DNA of 64,000 bases. It comes from Amoebophrya sp. A120. Its lineage: Eukaryota > Sar > Dinophyceae > Syndiniales > Amoebophryaceae. The position numbers and the translations under genes are program-made. Shown here in pieces: positions 34,701 through 44,945 of the stretch; positions within the stretch are counted from its first letter, which is position 1, and every line of letters begins with the position of its first letter. The stretch spans positions 3,156,768-3,220,767 of the forward strand of contig CAJINV010000009.1 of assembly GCA_905178155.1 (NCBI GenBank). The letters are read 5' to 3'. The notes below the pieces were generated by a model. That model did no database searches and was not told where the DNA came from. It saw nothing but the letters and a program-made list of their open reading frames with translations.

Positions 34701-37620
34701 CTGCCATAATTTTTGCAACATTTTCTTTTGCGAAAGTGCACATGACAGAATACAGCAATCATGCTAAGTACAGTAGCATTACCAGGCGGAATGAGTCCGG
34801 ATATATAAATAAACTCGTTATTTTATCAGGTACGAAAAAAAGGCTGAGCAGCTGCTTCACGAAAAGAATCTTTGGATAGACACGAACCGCACCCTTTCTG
34901 CGGACTTGGAAAATTGCAACAAGCAGCTGGATATAAAATGCAAATATGTCTGGGTCTGGGAGGACGCGAACTTGTCATGCGAAGTCTGGATCGTACAAAA
35001 ATTTGTGATGTTGCATGACTACCAAAATAAGCTCTCCACTTTTGAGTTCGTCATGCAGGATAGGCATGAAAAAGACGACGTCGCAGAATCTGTCATGCTA
35101 GGTCCTGCATTCCAAACCTCATGGGGCATTGAAAATATGCATGAGAGGTTTGCATTCTTCCATACCCAGACATATTTGCATTTGATACTGGACCAACAGC
35201 GGCCGGTAGCGGAAAATTGCAACACCGACCTGAATATCCTGTGCAAAAGTATCGTACTCGTATTGCAATCATGCATTACAAATCTTTCTCTTAAGGTAAA
35301 TCAGCATTACAAATTTTATCTCTCATGCTGAGAAAATTTGTAATGCATTTATACGAGTACGATACTTTTGCAATTCATACTGAAGAAAAAGCAGGAGGAG
35401 GCGCAAGCACTGTCAGCGCAAGTGCTGGGCTTGGAGGAGGAGAAAAACAGGTAAAGATCGTCATGTTAAAGCAGCATGACAGAGCCGTCGGCTAATTTGG
35501 AAAAACATGCATGACAAAGTTTGAACGACCGGTGCAGGAGCTGTGCGCAAAATAAATCTCAGCACGAACAATCGTTGATGCCAAAATGGAAAATAAAAAC
35601 TACTGCCTTTACAACTATGCAGGTTTGCCCAGTCCAGCAACGAGCAGCAACAGCGCCTAGCGCAGCTGCAACAGAACCTGGAAGCCGAACGCCAGAAGAG
35701 CACGGACGCCGAAGCACTGCAGCAAAGTCTCGCGGAGGAGAAGAGACTGCGGCAAGAGCTGGAGCACGACTACGAGGAGAAATTGGTCCACCTTTCCTCC
35801 CAGGAATCCGTCTCCGCCGAGAATTGCGCGAAGAAGATCAAAAATTTTGCGTCCGCGAAATTTGTCCTGCTTTCGAGCACCAAGCTGGTTACCTTTCTTG
35901 TGGAACTGGTGTGGTTCATATGACAGTGCACAAGTCCCCCTCCCCCTCATTTGTCATGCAAAATACCCAATCCACCTTTTACCTCTTGGCATTGTGCGCA
36001 TGACAAGTTTTGGTAGACCAAATAGCACTACAATCCAGCGCAAATTTGTCATGCAAAACGGGCACTCTTGCTGATGCTTGTGTTGCGGTTCATGCTATAC
36101 AAATGAAGGGGAGGGGGAGTTGTGCACTGTCATAGGTCAACGGGCTGGAGCCGGCGCTGAAGAAGCTGAAAGTTTTGGAAACGCCGGAGAGCATCGCGAC
36201 GGCGCTGGGGACGCCCGCGTTGAATGTCGAACAGGACTACATCTACCCGGCTTTCAACAAAATCGCGGACCTGACCGCGGTGCAGCGGGAAAGGTTCTCC
36301 CCGCTGCTGGACCAGTTTAACACTGTACACGTGAATGAGTTTGTCGAAAAAAAGGTGAAGATGCCGAACTTCAACGTGGAACAGGATCTGCCCGCGGAAT
36401 TTTTCGATCGGCTGGTTCTGGTTTTTTTCCTGTACGCCGTCACCGCCTTCCTGCTGTTCAAAGTCGTGTTGAAAGTTCTCTGCTGCCAGTGCTCGGTTGT
36501 CGGCCTCCTGTCTTGCGGGCTGCTCGGCGACTGCTGCGCGCGGAGAAAAAAGGCGGACTGGGAGAAGAAGATCGAGCAGCTATCCCACGAAAAAACTGGT
36601 TCACTGTGACGATCTTGCAAGATCTGCATCACAAATTTGTTACACATGACAAAGAAAACCTGGCATGCGTGCTTCCTAAGGGAAAACACAGCTAAAAATC
36701 CAATGTCTTGCATGTGTAGCAAGACAAACACACTTGCGTTCCGTTCTATGCATCACAAGTTCACAGTGAAACAGTTTTTTCTTGCGATAGCAGCTGCAGC
36801 AAAACTACTACGCAAACCAGCCGCCGTATGGATGTGTCAGGATCGAAATCGTCAAAATCGAAAAATTTGTGATGCGCAAAATGGATGCCAGTTGGAGCCT
36901 CAGTTTCCAAGTGGCGCATGACAAATTTCGGGACCACCAAAATCCAGCCTGTCATGCTGTTTGGGCAAAGCAGATTGCCCCTGTCATGCTACTCTGGCAA
37001 CACATTGTATACCCCTGAACAGGCTTACAATCGGTCTCATTTGCCTGCTCCCCAATACCGGCGTCGCGTGCCCTACATTTTATGCATCACAAGTTGTTCG
37101 ATTTTGTCGATTTCGATTCTGACACTTCCATACGCCGCCACCCCCACTGCCCCCCGGGGGCGGTGCAGGGGCCGGGCAGCAGGGCACGCAGATGGTCGCG
37201 GTCTCCGGGAAGCAGTACGCAATGGGAGTATAGTGTGGCTGTGGTCGGGAAATAATTTGTGATGCTAGTTCGGCAAAAATGATGAATATTATTTTTTGCG
37301 CAGCTGCCTCGCATGAGAAGTTCCTGAGCACCAGCTACATATATCATGCGAATTCCGCATGAGAAACTGCTGCGATCTTTTTTGCATAACAGGCAGTACC
37401 ACGGCCCTGATTTTTTCATCGTATGATATGCATATACAGAGTAGTTCGGAGAAGTCATGCCTCCTAGCATGACAAAGCCTATGCATTCTTCCAGACCTCC
37501 CAGACACATGTGTCGCTTCCATAAGGTGGTGGTCAAGGCGATTGCAAAGGCGCACGCTTTCGAGTCCGAGGTGCTGCAGTTTTGACGCATCTTCGACGGA
37601 GGGAAGTCCGACGAAGATAG
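31762..37620 (+). CDS. Secreted or type I membrane coiled-coil protein with ShK-like domain and Cys/Pro-rich segment
   Basis: Exons at 31762-32292, 32388-32414, 32494-32527, 32795-32824, 33050-33190, 33458-33517, 33665-34685, 34830-34931, 35193-35234, 35385-35450, 35623-35918, 36140-36580, 36795-36826, 37138-37228 and 37529-37620 total 3006 nt, 1001 residues. The order is: cleavable-looking signal peptide (about residues 1-30); an ShK-type cysteine pattern (CDHWASTGEC...C...C); long Gln/Glu/Lys coiled coil; a segment of repeated CP.C and PPPPP motifs (33860-34360), unlike its surroundings; more coiled coil; a hydrophobic membrane span encoded near 36415-36480 followed by Cys-rich and basic residues; and a Pro/Gly-rich tail. 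This suggests a surface protein with a cytosolic tail, role unknown. If the last introner were retained, translation would stop at 37233 instead. Exon 2 (27 nt) is the least certain. Confidence 0.8.
32528..32789. mobile_element. Family A introner (262 bp)
   Basis: Direct repeat GCGGG; starts TATCAACTGTAAAAATGTCT, ends CATTTGATA. Only 35 bp of exon separate it from the next introner. Confidence 0.93.
32825..33044. mobile_element. Family E introner (220 bp)
   Basis: Flanks ACTGA and ACGGA; starts TATGACAGTGCACAACTCCC, ends CACTGTCATA. Confidence 0.92.
33191..33452. mobile_element. Family A introner, inverted relative to 20464 (262 bp)
   Basis: Direct repeat GAATC; starts TATCAAGTGCAAAAATGTCT, ends CATTTGATA. 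Its interior is the reverse complement of the copies at 20464-20716 and 41475-41730. Confidence 0.94.
33518..33659. mobile_element. Family I introner (142 bp)
   Basis: Flanks GCGGC and GCGCA; starts TATGCGTCGG, ends GCAATGCATA, with ATCGCACTCG / CTAGTACGAT arms. Confidence 0.85.
34932..35187. mobile_element. Family A introner (256 bp)
   Basis: Direct repeat CTGGA; starts TATAAAATGCAAATATGTCT, ends CATTTGATA. Confidence 0.93.
35235..35379. mobile_element. Family I introner (145 bp)
   Basis: Direct repeat CTGAA; starts TATCCTGTGCAAAAGTATCG, ends GCAATTCATA. The same left end occurs in the satellite-bearing TBCD introner. Confidence 0.93.
35919..36134. mobile_element. Family E introner (216 bp)
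   Basis: Flanks GTTCA and GGTCA; starts TATGACAGTGCACAAGTCCC, ends CACTGTCATA. Very close in sequence to 32825-33044. Confidence 0.92.
36581..36789. mobile_element. Family F introner (209 bp)
   Basis: Direct repeat GCAGC; starts TATCCCACGAAAAAACTGGT, ends TCTTGCGATA. Confidence 0.93.
36827..37132. mobile_element. Family C introner (306 bp)
   Basis: Direct repeat CGCCG; starts TATGGATGTGTCAGGATCGA, ends CACTTCCATA. Inserted in a proline run. Confidence 0.94.
37229..37523. mobile_element. Degenerate family A-like introner (295 bp)
   Basis: Flanks GGGAG and AGGTG; starts TATAGTGTGG, ends CGCTTCCATA. The arms are only partly complementary. It carries an in-frame TAG at its start, so splicing decides the C-terminus of the ShK-domain protein. 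Confidence 0.6.
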
Positions 37621-38835
37621 ATTGCAACATGCGTAGACTTCTTCTGCTCCCGTGTAGTAGTTGAAGGTGTGACCACATCGAATGTTCTTCATACATTATA
37701 CGCGGCAAAAGAAGAAATGACTCGCTACGTTGTACATGAAGACAGCCCCTGCTTTACCACCTCTACTCGACGCCAAAGGAGGTAACAAGTCCACCATAGC
37801 TAGTACTACTAGGATAGAACGTTCGTGACCTCACTACATACAACGTGATGAACAAGAACATATGAAAGCGATAGCAAAACGTGGTTATCCACCATGACCG
37901 TAGTCGTGTGAAACCAAATTGTCTTGCGGCACAGCACCAGTTGTTCGTAATCAGGTTAAATAAAGTTTGACCGCTAAATCGAAAGAAAAAAAAAGAATAA
38001 GGTAAGAAACTCGTCATTTGCTCGTAGAAGACGCTCAACGCATTCAACTCCATCTTCTCGTAGAGCTGAAATTTCAATGAAGCTGCTCTGTCTGCATTGC
38101 ACGTGGACGTAGTCGTGGTCGTCCACGGGCGGCATCTGTATCGACGAGTCCTCGTCAACATTCGTCTGTGGTCTGTCTCGGTTGAAGTTGGTGTAAGTAT
38201 TCTTGGAAAGAAAAAAGATGGTTTGCAAGAACAGGGCACAAAGAGTTCTTGTTCGTTGCTAGATACTACATCCAGAGCTTAGGAGCCCCTTCGTATGCGG
38301 AACGTCGCTCTTCATTTTTAGATTTTTAGCATTTTATGTGGGGGAGATGCATGCTGATGGGAAGTGGAACTCGTTCCAATCAGTTCGTTGGTCGTTTGTG
38401 CTCGTGTTGATCATGATAGCAATCGTGGCAAGTAGAACCAGTACGAGCGCGCGCAGTGCTAAGAAAGTTCACTCAGTGAAGATGGTGCCACACTAGTGTA
38501 GTGTCACCGTCCCAGCAGGAGTAGAAATAAATGCATAGGACTCCTTCACCAGATTATGTAATTATGTGGTCAGCCGTGGCCGACGGCATGATGAACGACG
38601 CGCTCCCGCCGTCCATAGTCGTCGAGACCTGTAAAAATAATGTCGGCGTCACAGTCGTGTGCCGATGATTAATCAAACGGTTGCCGCAATTGATTCGTCC
38701 TACTCCAAGTTTTTTCTTTTCAAGGAACCACTACCAGGATACTTCTGCTTCGCGTTTTTCTTCGTCGGAAAGGGAAGATCATCCTACAGGAAAGTTATGT
38801 AACGTTTATTAATTTCATCAAAAGAGAGACTAACT
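37621..38835. other. Intergenic, nothing identified
   Basis: No credible exon. Several 60-158 codon frames on both strands lack domains or introners. Confidence 0.6.
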
Positions 38836-41800
38836 ATGGTCCGCACGACGGGAGTCGGCAGTAAAAAGAAAGCCAGTGGGCAGTCCAGCCCGGCCAAGCA
38901 CGTCCCAGTGTCCAACGATGCCGACGTGGATGCCGAGCTGCACCCGCTGGTCGGTGGAAAACAAGACCCCGCGAAAAAAGCATCCGGACTGCTGTCGTGG
39001 CAGAAATTATTCTGGCCCTGGGGTGCGGTCGGGTCTCTCTTCGCGTGTGCGGTTCTGGTGTTGGTCTACTACGTCTGGAGTACCTCCACGGGGCTCTGGC
39101 TGTCGGATCAATCTGGTACTGTCGCGGCAGAAGTCGGTTCGCCGCACTTTTCGCAGGTGGTTGCAGGTTCCCGGATGATGAAAGTAGAACCCCCGTCGAT
39201 CACTAGTACAAGAGCGCTGCAAAGCGACCGCCCGAGCAGCCGGACTGCTCAGCTGCAGACGCGGAAGCAGTTCGGCGCAGTTCGGGCGCAGCACAAGGAG
39301 GTGGTGAAAAAAGCGAACGGCGGCTCCCGTGTGCAGAACAACAAAAGGCCGGCTGTGAACAACGGCGGGGTCGGTAGTTCCTCGTCGTTGGAATTGCGTG
39401 CGGGAGATGCAGCTGAGTCTCCCAACCCGGACGTTTTCGACGATGCTCCGGATCGCGAAGAAGATGAAGACGAGGATGCTACAGCCGACGAGAACAAGGA
39501 CGGTTTGCCTCATGCTGTCGTGTACCACAAGAGCATGGAGCTGGCAAAAAAGTATCTTCCGCGGGCCGACATCGTGGACGATTTTGCGGTTTCGAGTACG
39601 ACGAAGGAGATTCTGCGCAACAAGTTTCCGGCGCTACGCATGTTCACGGTGGAGCAGTATTACGTGGCACTTTTTCCCCACGAGGGCTGCGGGATTTCGT
39701 CCTGCGTGCTAATGGACGTGCTAGTTCCCTCGACCACCGCCCATCTGAAACTTAGCCCCGACAACAAGGGCAACCCCTACAAAGCCCTCGAAGGGATGGA
39801 CCCCATCGAGCTTGACTCGCCAGCCCTGCCGTTCGCTGTCCCGGTTCCCTTGGGGCTCTTAAAAACCGATGAGGAGGTCGCCAACGCCTACAACCACCTG
39901 AATGCTACTTTCGAACGGTGGCACCGCGGCGAAGGCAACATGACTTTGCTGGAGCACGAAGCGTTGGATCTGTTCACCCTCGCGAAGCACGACGGCGTGA
40001 ATGCGGTCGAAACACTGAAGTACTTGGACGGTCAGACGCGCAAAGAGCGAGAGGACTTCTTCTATCCTGAGTAAAAACGTACCCACACCAGACTCATGAT
40101 GGGGATTTTGCAACACAAACCTAGGAGTTTTGTGAGTCACGCATGACAAGTTGCACTCTGCAGTGTAGTGCAGGTTAGCAAGTGCAGCCGCATCACAGAT
40201 TCATCTGCTCATCCTGTTCACGGCATCACAAATTCCAAAACACGATTGGAAATGGCTCTCATGCGGATGCGCATTACAAGTCTTCCTGTCTTTCCAAATC
40301 TGCATTACAACTCTGGCGTGGGTACGTTTTTACTCAGGATATCTTCACCGCCATGTTTGAACTCACGGTGCCGGATATCGTAAGGAAAAATCCCATCTCC
40401 CCATATTGAAAGCGCATCCATCTGAAAATTTGTGATGCAGATTTGTGGCCACCAATCGCGTCTGTCTTGCAAGAAGGCAAGTCCAGCCTGGCCGGCGCGT
40501 TATGCAGGCGATTTGCAATGCTGTAGGGCCTACGGGGCAGCCGTCTACCATTCTAGGCGCCTACACCAAAAGGCCCCTACGCAGGCTCGCGAGCTGCGTG
40601 CAGTGCTCTACTGCAACACAGATTTGATTTGTGTACTGAAATACAGCGCCACAAATTTTGTTTTCGATATGGGGTGAGGGCTTTTTTCACTTTGATGCCG
40701 GACCTGAAGAAGTTCGCAAAGGCGATGCAGCACCCATTGCAGTACTACGAGCCGCTGCCCGCGAAGGAGAAGAAGAAGATGAAGGAAAAATTTGAAAGTC
40801 TGTGTTCTTGTGCGTTGTTCTCAGTTGACCGCGAAACCGCGAGCGAGAACGTGGACTCTCTCGACAGGGAGGTGGAAATGACGGCGGAGGAAAAGACGGC
40901 CGCACGAAAGCAGGTCGAGCGTGAGCAGAAATATGTCACTGCGCTTGTTGCGAATTCGTCAGCCGGTCCTCCTGGTCGGAGTTCGATTTTTTATCCTTCG
41001 GCGTATCAGCCGCAAATAGATGAAATATATCTGGGTCTGAGTGATTCATTGGGGGACCGGGACGGAGTTTGTCACGCAAGTTATACACGCCCCCACGATC
41101 ATGCTGGTGCCTGTGATGCATGCTCTAGCGTCACAGCTGTAGCGGAGGCTTGCTCATGCCTATACTGCATGGGAAATGCCTCCTCCGGGTGGCAACAGCA
41201 ATCTGGGTGCCTTGATGGTTTACTGCTCATGCAATAGCTGCAACACAAAAAGACCCAGACATATTTGCCATGCATACGGCGGAAACAAAGTTCATGCTTC
41301 AGAGCGACTTCATGTCGTCGCGGAATTTTTTGACCTACGTGCGGTTGCAGCGGCACTTGCAAAGCGCGGTGCTGGCGGGCTACGCCGCGGAAGTGTTTTA
41401 CCGCGACAGCCTGTTCCTACAAATGCCCGGGGAGTCGCGTCATCGCCTGACGGTGAGCGCCATTTGGCCCAAGGTATCAAATGTAAAAATGTCTGGGTCT
41501 GGAAATTTGTGATGCTGGGTGGCGTCTGATGATGAGGCTACAGATGCTGGCTCAGCATGACAAATTTCTGAGCTCCTAGGTGTTGCCTATTCTGCATGAC
41601 AAACTGCGCTTCTGCATCACAGAAAAACGCACCTCTTGGGTAAGTAACGTGCATGACAGATTTAAGAGTCATGCCAGACAAGCATGACAAACATGAATTC
41701 TTCCAGACCCAGACATTTTTACAGTTGATACAAGGACACTAGGGACGAAATGGAGAAAACCCTCGATTCGCCAACCGTGGGTGCGATGGCGGCCTCCTAC

Positions 41801-43084
41801 CCAAGAATGTACCAGCCGAATGACCCCAAGTTTGACGACCTGGACGAGACGGACAAATTGACGCTCGAAGCGAGTCGCATCGCGAACAAAAAAGCAGCAG
41901 ACGCTTTTATTACAATGAAAAATGCCCCCACCCCCGAACTTGAAAGCATTTGTATTGCAAACCTTTCCAAATGAAACATTTGCCCTCTTGCATCTATCAG
42001 CATCACAGATTTCCGATCGTGAATAGCAAAAATTTGTATTGCAAAAGATCCCAGCAAGAGCGGTGCTTGTCATGCAAGCGATGCGAAACACGACTAGAAT
42101 CTGCATCAGAAAGATTCATACTCCTTTCATGCATGACAAAAAGTTTTCATTTGGAAACTTCGCATCACAAATTTTTGCAACTTTGGGGGTGGGGGGCACT
42201 TTTCACTGTAATAGCTTTGAAGAACGTTTTTGGCGAAGATGGCATGGAAAACATGATGGGGAAAGACAACGTGGCAAAAATTTACGACAATGGGGGAGAG
42301 TACGCAAAAGATCGTTGGTACAGCAACACAACAAACACTACGTGGAGCGACTGGGCGTCACTACTGGGGCGCCGGGGCGTCACGGCGGGGGGAGTACCAG
42401 AAAACGTTTCGCAGGCGCTCGCCGTGGACCTAACAGTGATCTCCGAACGGTTCCGGGTACCTGTCCTGATGACCGTGAACGCGCTTGCTGAGCGGGAGGA
42501 GAGGGAAAAGGAAACCGACGAGGTGGAAGACGGCCCCAGCCTGCAGGACAACGTCGCGAAGGAGGAGATCATGGGCCCCCTCGTGCGGGATCTGCTGGAA
42601 CCGGCCACGTCCGGTTCGTTCGAGCAAAGCCTGGAGTTTTCTTCTTTGAGCGAAGAGGAGGTGGCCGCCTATTTTCCGGCGGAAAGCACACCGGTGGACC
42701 AGGACGCCATGCTAAACGCCCGTCCGGCCTACAAGGTTGCGGCGGTCGCGGAGGTTCTTGCGGAGATGCGGGCTGTATCAAGTGCAAATATCTCTAGGTC
42801 TGGAAGAGTGCAAGTTTGTCATGCTTGTCTGGCATGACTCGAATTTCTGTATTGCACAGGGACGAAAAGGCCCTCTTACCTGTCATGCAAAAACGCAGCT
42901 TGCCACGCGGAATACGTAACACATGGCAGCCACAAAACTTGTCATGTATAGCTGCGTATCGCAGTGCGTCTATCATTCACTTTTAGCATTACAAGTTTCC
43001 AGACTCAGACATATTTGCAACCCATAGGCGGCGCAGGAGGAAACAGTGCCGGAAGATGACGCCGAGGGTGAGGCGTTCTCGTGA
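38836..43084 (+). CDS. Unknown type II membrane protein, 7 exons
   Basis: No family is recognised. Exons 38836-40062, 40347-40375, 40703-41003, 41282-41474, 41736-41907, 42219-42775 and 43032-43084 total 2532 nt, 843 residues. All coding introns are introners. A basic and polar N-terminus is followed by one strongly hydrophobic span (about residues 60-80, around VGSLFACAVLVLVYYVW), with no signal cleavage site evident, so a type II topology is inferred. A disordered Ser/Arg/Glu-rich linker follows, including an acidic run near 39450-39490, then a globular C-terminal half of about 550 residues with many aromatic and charged helices and a few N-glycosylation sequons (for example NAT, NMT). It ends EGEAFS. 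Another introner sits immediately after the stop codon. Start is the first ATG of the open exon. Confidence 0.78.
40063..40341. mobile_element. Family D introner (279 bp)
   Basis: Direct repeat TCTTC; starts TATCCTGAGTAAAAACGTAC, ends ACTCAGGATA. Joins exons 1 and 2. Confidence 0.94.
40376..40697. mobile_element. Family B introner with altered 3' end (322 bp)
   Basis: Direct repeat CCGGA; starts TATCGTAAGGAAAAATCCCA, ends CACTTTGATG rather than ATA. Only a 29-nt exon separates it from the previous introner. Confidence 0.88.
41004..41276. mobile_element. Family A introner, divergent left arm (273 bp)
   Basis: Direct repeat CGGCG; starts TATCAGCCGC, with the ATATCTGGGTCTG arm displaced by a few bases; ends CATGCATA. 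Confidence 0.88.
41475..41730. mobile_element. Family A introner (256 bp)
   Basis: Direct repeat CAAGG; starts TATCAAATGTAAAAATGTCT, ends CAGTTGATA. A GT-AG register is possible. Interior matches 20464-20716. Confidence 0.94.
41908..42213. mobile_element. Family G introner (306 bp)
   Basis: Direct repeat GCTTT; starts TATTACAATGAAAAATGCCC, ends CACTGTAATA. It shares the AAACCTTTCCAAATGAAACA interior with 19998-20301. Confidence 0.94.
42776..43026. mobile_element. Family A introner, inverted relative to 52890 (251 bp)
   Basis: Flanks GGCTG and GGCGG; starts TATCAAGTGCAAATATCTCT, ends CAACCCATA. Its interior is the reverse complement of 52890-53143. Confidence 0.91.
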
Positions 43085-43091
43085 GGGAGAT

Positions 43092-43300
43092 TATCGCAAG
43101 AAAAAAGTGTTACAGTTACACATTGTGTTGCAAGACCGGCAACACAGATAACCTTTCTCATGCAGGAAATGCTTGGGAGCCTCGTTTCCTTCCTGTTTTC
43201 CCTTATGATCTTCGCATTACAAGTTTTCCCTGCCACACAGAAAATTTGTGATGCAGAAACTCCAACAAATGTGTAACTGTAACACTTTTTTCTTGTGATA
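43092..43300. mobile_element. Family F introner in the 3' untranslated region (209 bp)
   Basis: Direct repeat GAGAT; starts TATCGCAAGAAAAAAGTGTT, ends TCTTGTGATA. It begins 7 bp after the TGA stop at 43082-43084. Confidence 0.92.
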
Positions 43301-43369
43301 GAGATGAAAACTTGTTTAGTTTTCGCTTTGATATCGGTAGTTGCAGAAAACTTTTTGCATGTCGTGTAC

Positions 43370-43495
43370 GAGAAGAGCACTGCATCATTCGGATCACTGC
43401 AAATAATGCGTGCTTGCGTATTATTTGTTCCTTAAAAGTTTTGTTGCCTTTCTCTTGTACTTCGTTCAGCATTTGGATTTCGCAGCTTACATGAA
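43370..43495 (+). repeat. Dispersed repeat, block 1 copy 1
   Basis: Shares AGCACTGCATCA..CG.ATCACTG and AAATAATGCG, followed by a similar T-rich tail and a CAGCTTAC-like end, with 48634-48745. Confidence 0.6.
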
Positions 43496-43599
43496 TTTAC
43501 AAAGTTTCACTTCTTTTTGAATATTTGAACTCTGCTGGAGCTCATTTCTTCTGAGCTGAACGTGGGAATTGCTTTTTGGATTCAACATATAGTATTTTT

Positions 43600-43800
43600 T
43601 TGGAATAACACAAGGAAATAAAACGAAGATCGGGAGAAGTCTCGGGCGCGCCTCCTGCGTATGGGCATCCTCGGCCACTCGAGTGAAGCAAGCCTTCCTT
43701 CGAGATTGCGCACTTGTTCTAATGAGGCTCTTTTTCTATACCGATTCGTTAAGATATGCTGCTGGACTCCTCTGGCTGATCAAGTAGCTTGGAGAGCCAT
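43600..43800 (+). repeat. Dispersed repeat, block 2 copy 1
   Basis: Shares GGAATAACACAAGGAAA, CCTCCTGCGTATGGGCATC.TCGGCCAC and TCAAGTAGCTTGGAGAG with 49345-49572. Confidence 0.7.
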
Positions 43801-44945
43801 AGAGAGAGGTGAGTGGAGCGCTCCGGTAATTTCGTTCCTTATGCCGAGAACAATTGATAGAGAACATCGAATTCGTTTCCTTGTTTCCTTGTCGAATGAC
43901 AAATAAAGCAGAACAGCTTCTGGTTCTGTATCTGTTGTGCTTCTGGTGCCGCAGGGTAGTAGTTTGTTGTAGTATAGTCGTTCACACATCAGTGGCACTC
44001 ATTCTCTGGCATGCGCCTCCTGATGATTCGTTGGCACAAAGATAAGCACCCTGGTACGGCCGCCCAGCTTGTTTCTCGTCTGGCTACCGAAAAAATTGTG
44101 GAATTTATAGTGATACTTAGAAAGCGTGGCTGTTTAGTGGTGCTTATTCCGCATTTTCGCAACGCTTGCCGTGCTCGGAGTACGGTAGTAAAGAATCGTG
44201 CGCAACAGTTCTGGTCTACTTATCGCCCAGTAGGTCCAGCAAGCTCTACTCCTCATCGTCCGAATCAATTTAGATGGGCCTTTGTTCTCGAATACAAACA
44301 ACAGCTCGTGTCAACATCTCGTAGTTCGTGGGTCGCTCAGTGGGCTCGTCGTAGTAAGTACTACTATGTCGTTTATCGCATTCAAGCAGTAGCCAGGACG
44401 AGTATTTCTAATTCGCTGCGTCGTGCGTGGGAGATTATTTGGTAGGCGCAAGAACGTCGGAAGATAAGTGGTGAAAGGACATCGTCTTCGTCGCCTCTTA
44501 ATCATGAGCTGATTAGATCTGGCTGACGTGCTGTATCGTTCTGAAGTACTCGTTCTCATCGTTCTCATGCGGAAGTACAGTACGCTATTTGCACTCGAGC
44601 TGTAAAGTAGATAAAGTGCCTAGTACTCACCACTGTAGTCGTACTCGTACAACTGCTTAATCATCGGAAAGGACCACTTCTAGTGTCACGTATAAGGCTC
44701 TACGACTTTCATGAAAATTTCAATATCGTTTTCTGTCCAACGAACCCACGACAACAGCAGGCCTTGCGTTTTTTTCCCGGGAAGAGGAAACAAGAAGGAC
44801 AAAACTACACTCAGAGTTGTAAAAAACTCGTTGCGAGAACAATCTCTGTCAGTTCGGTGTACTACCGAATTTGTAAAAGATCGAAAACAACAAGTGACCA
44901 CACCGATAGGTTTTCTACCAGAAGTAGAGAGCTGCATCAACAACC

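Larger units (their letters stand above)
43301..44945. other. Intergenic with dispersed-repeat blocks
   Basis: No introner-bearing exon. Three blocks recur in the same order near 48634-49845. A 144-codon frame (44011-44445) is uncalled: basic, no domain, and overlapping a repeat block. Confidence 0.5.

Noticed and set aside
37289-37708. 139-codon minus-strand frame
   Set aside because: It overlaps the degenerate introner and the last exon of the ShK-domain gene; no domain.
44011-44445. 144-codon frame with WHKDKHPG, suggestive of a J-domain
   Set aside because: The HPD motif is absent, and the frame overlaps a dispersed repeat with no other J-domain features.
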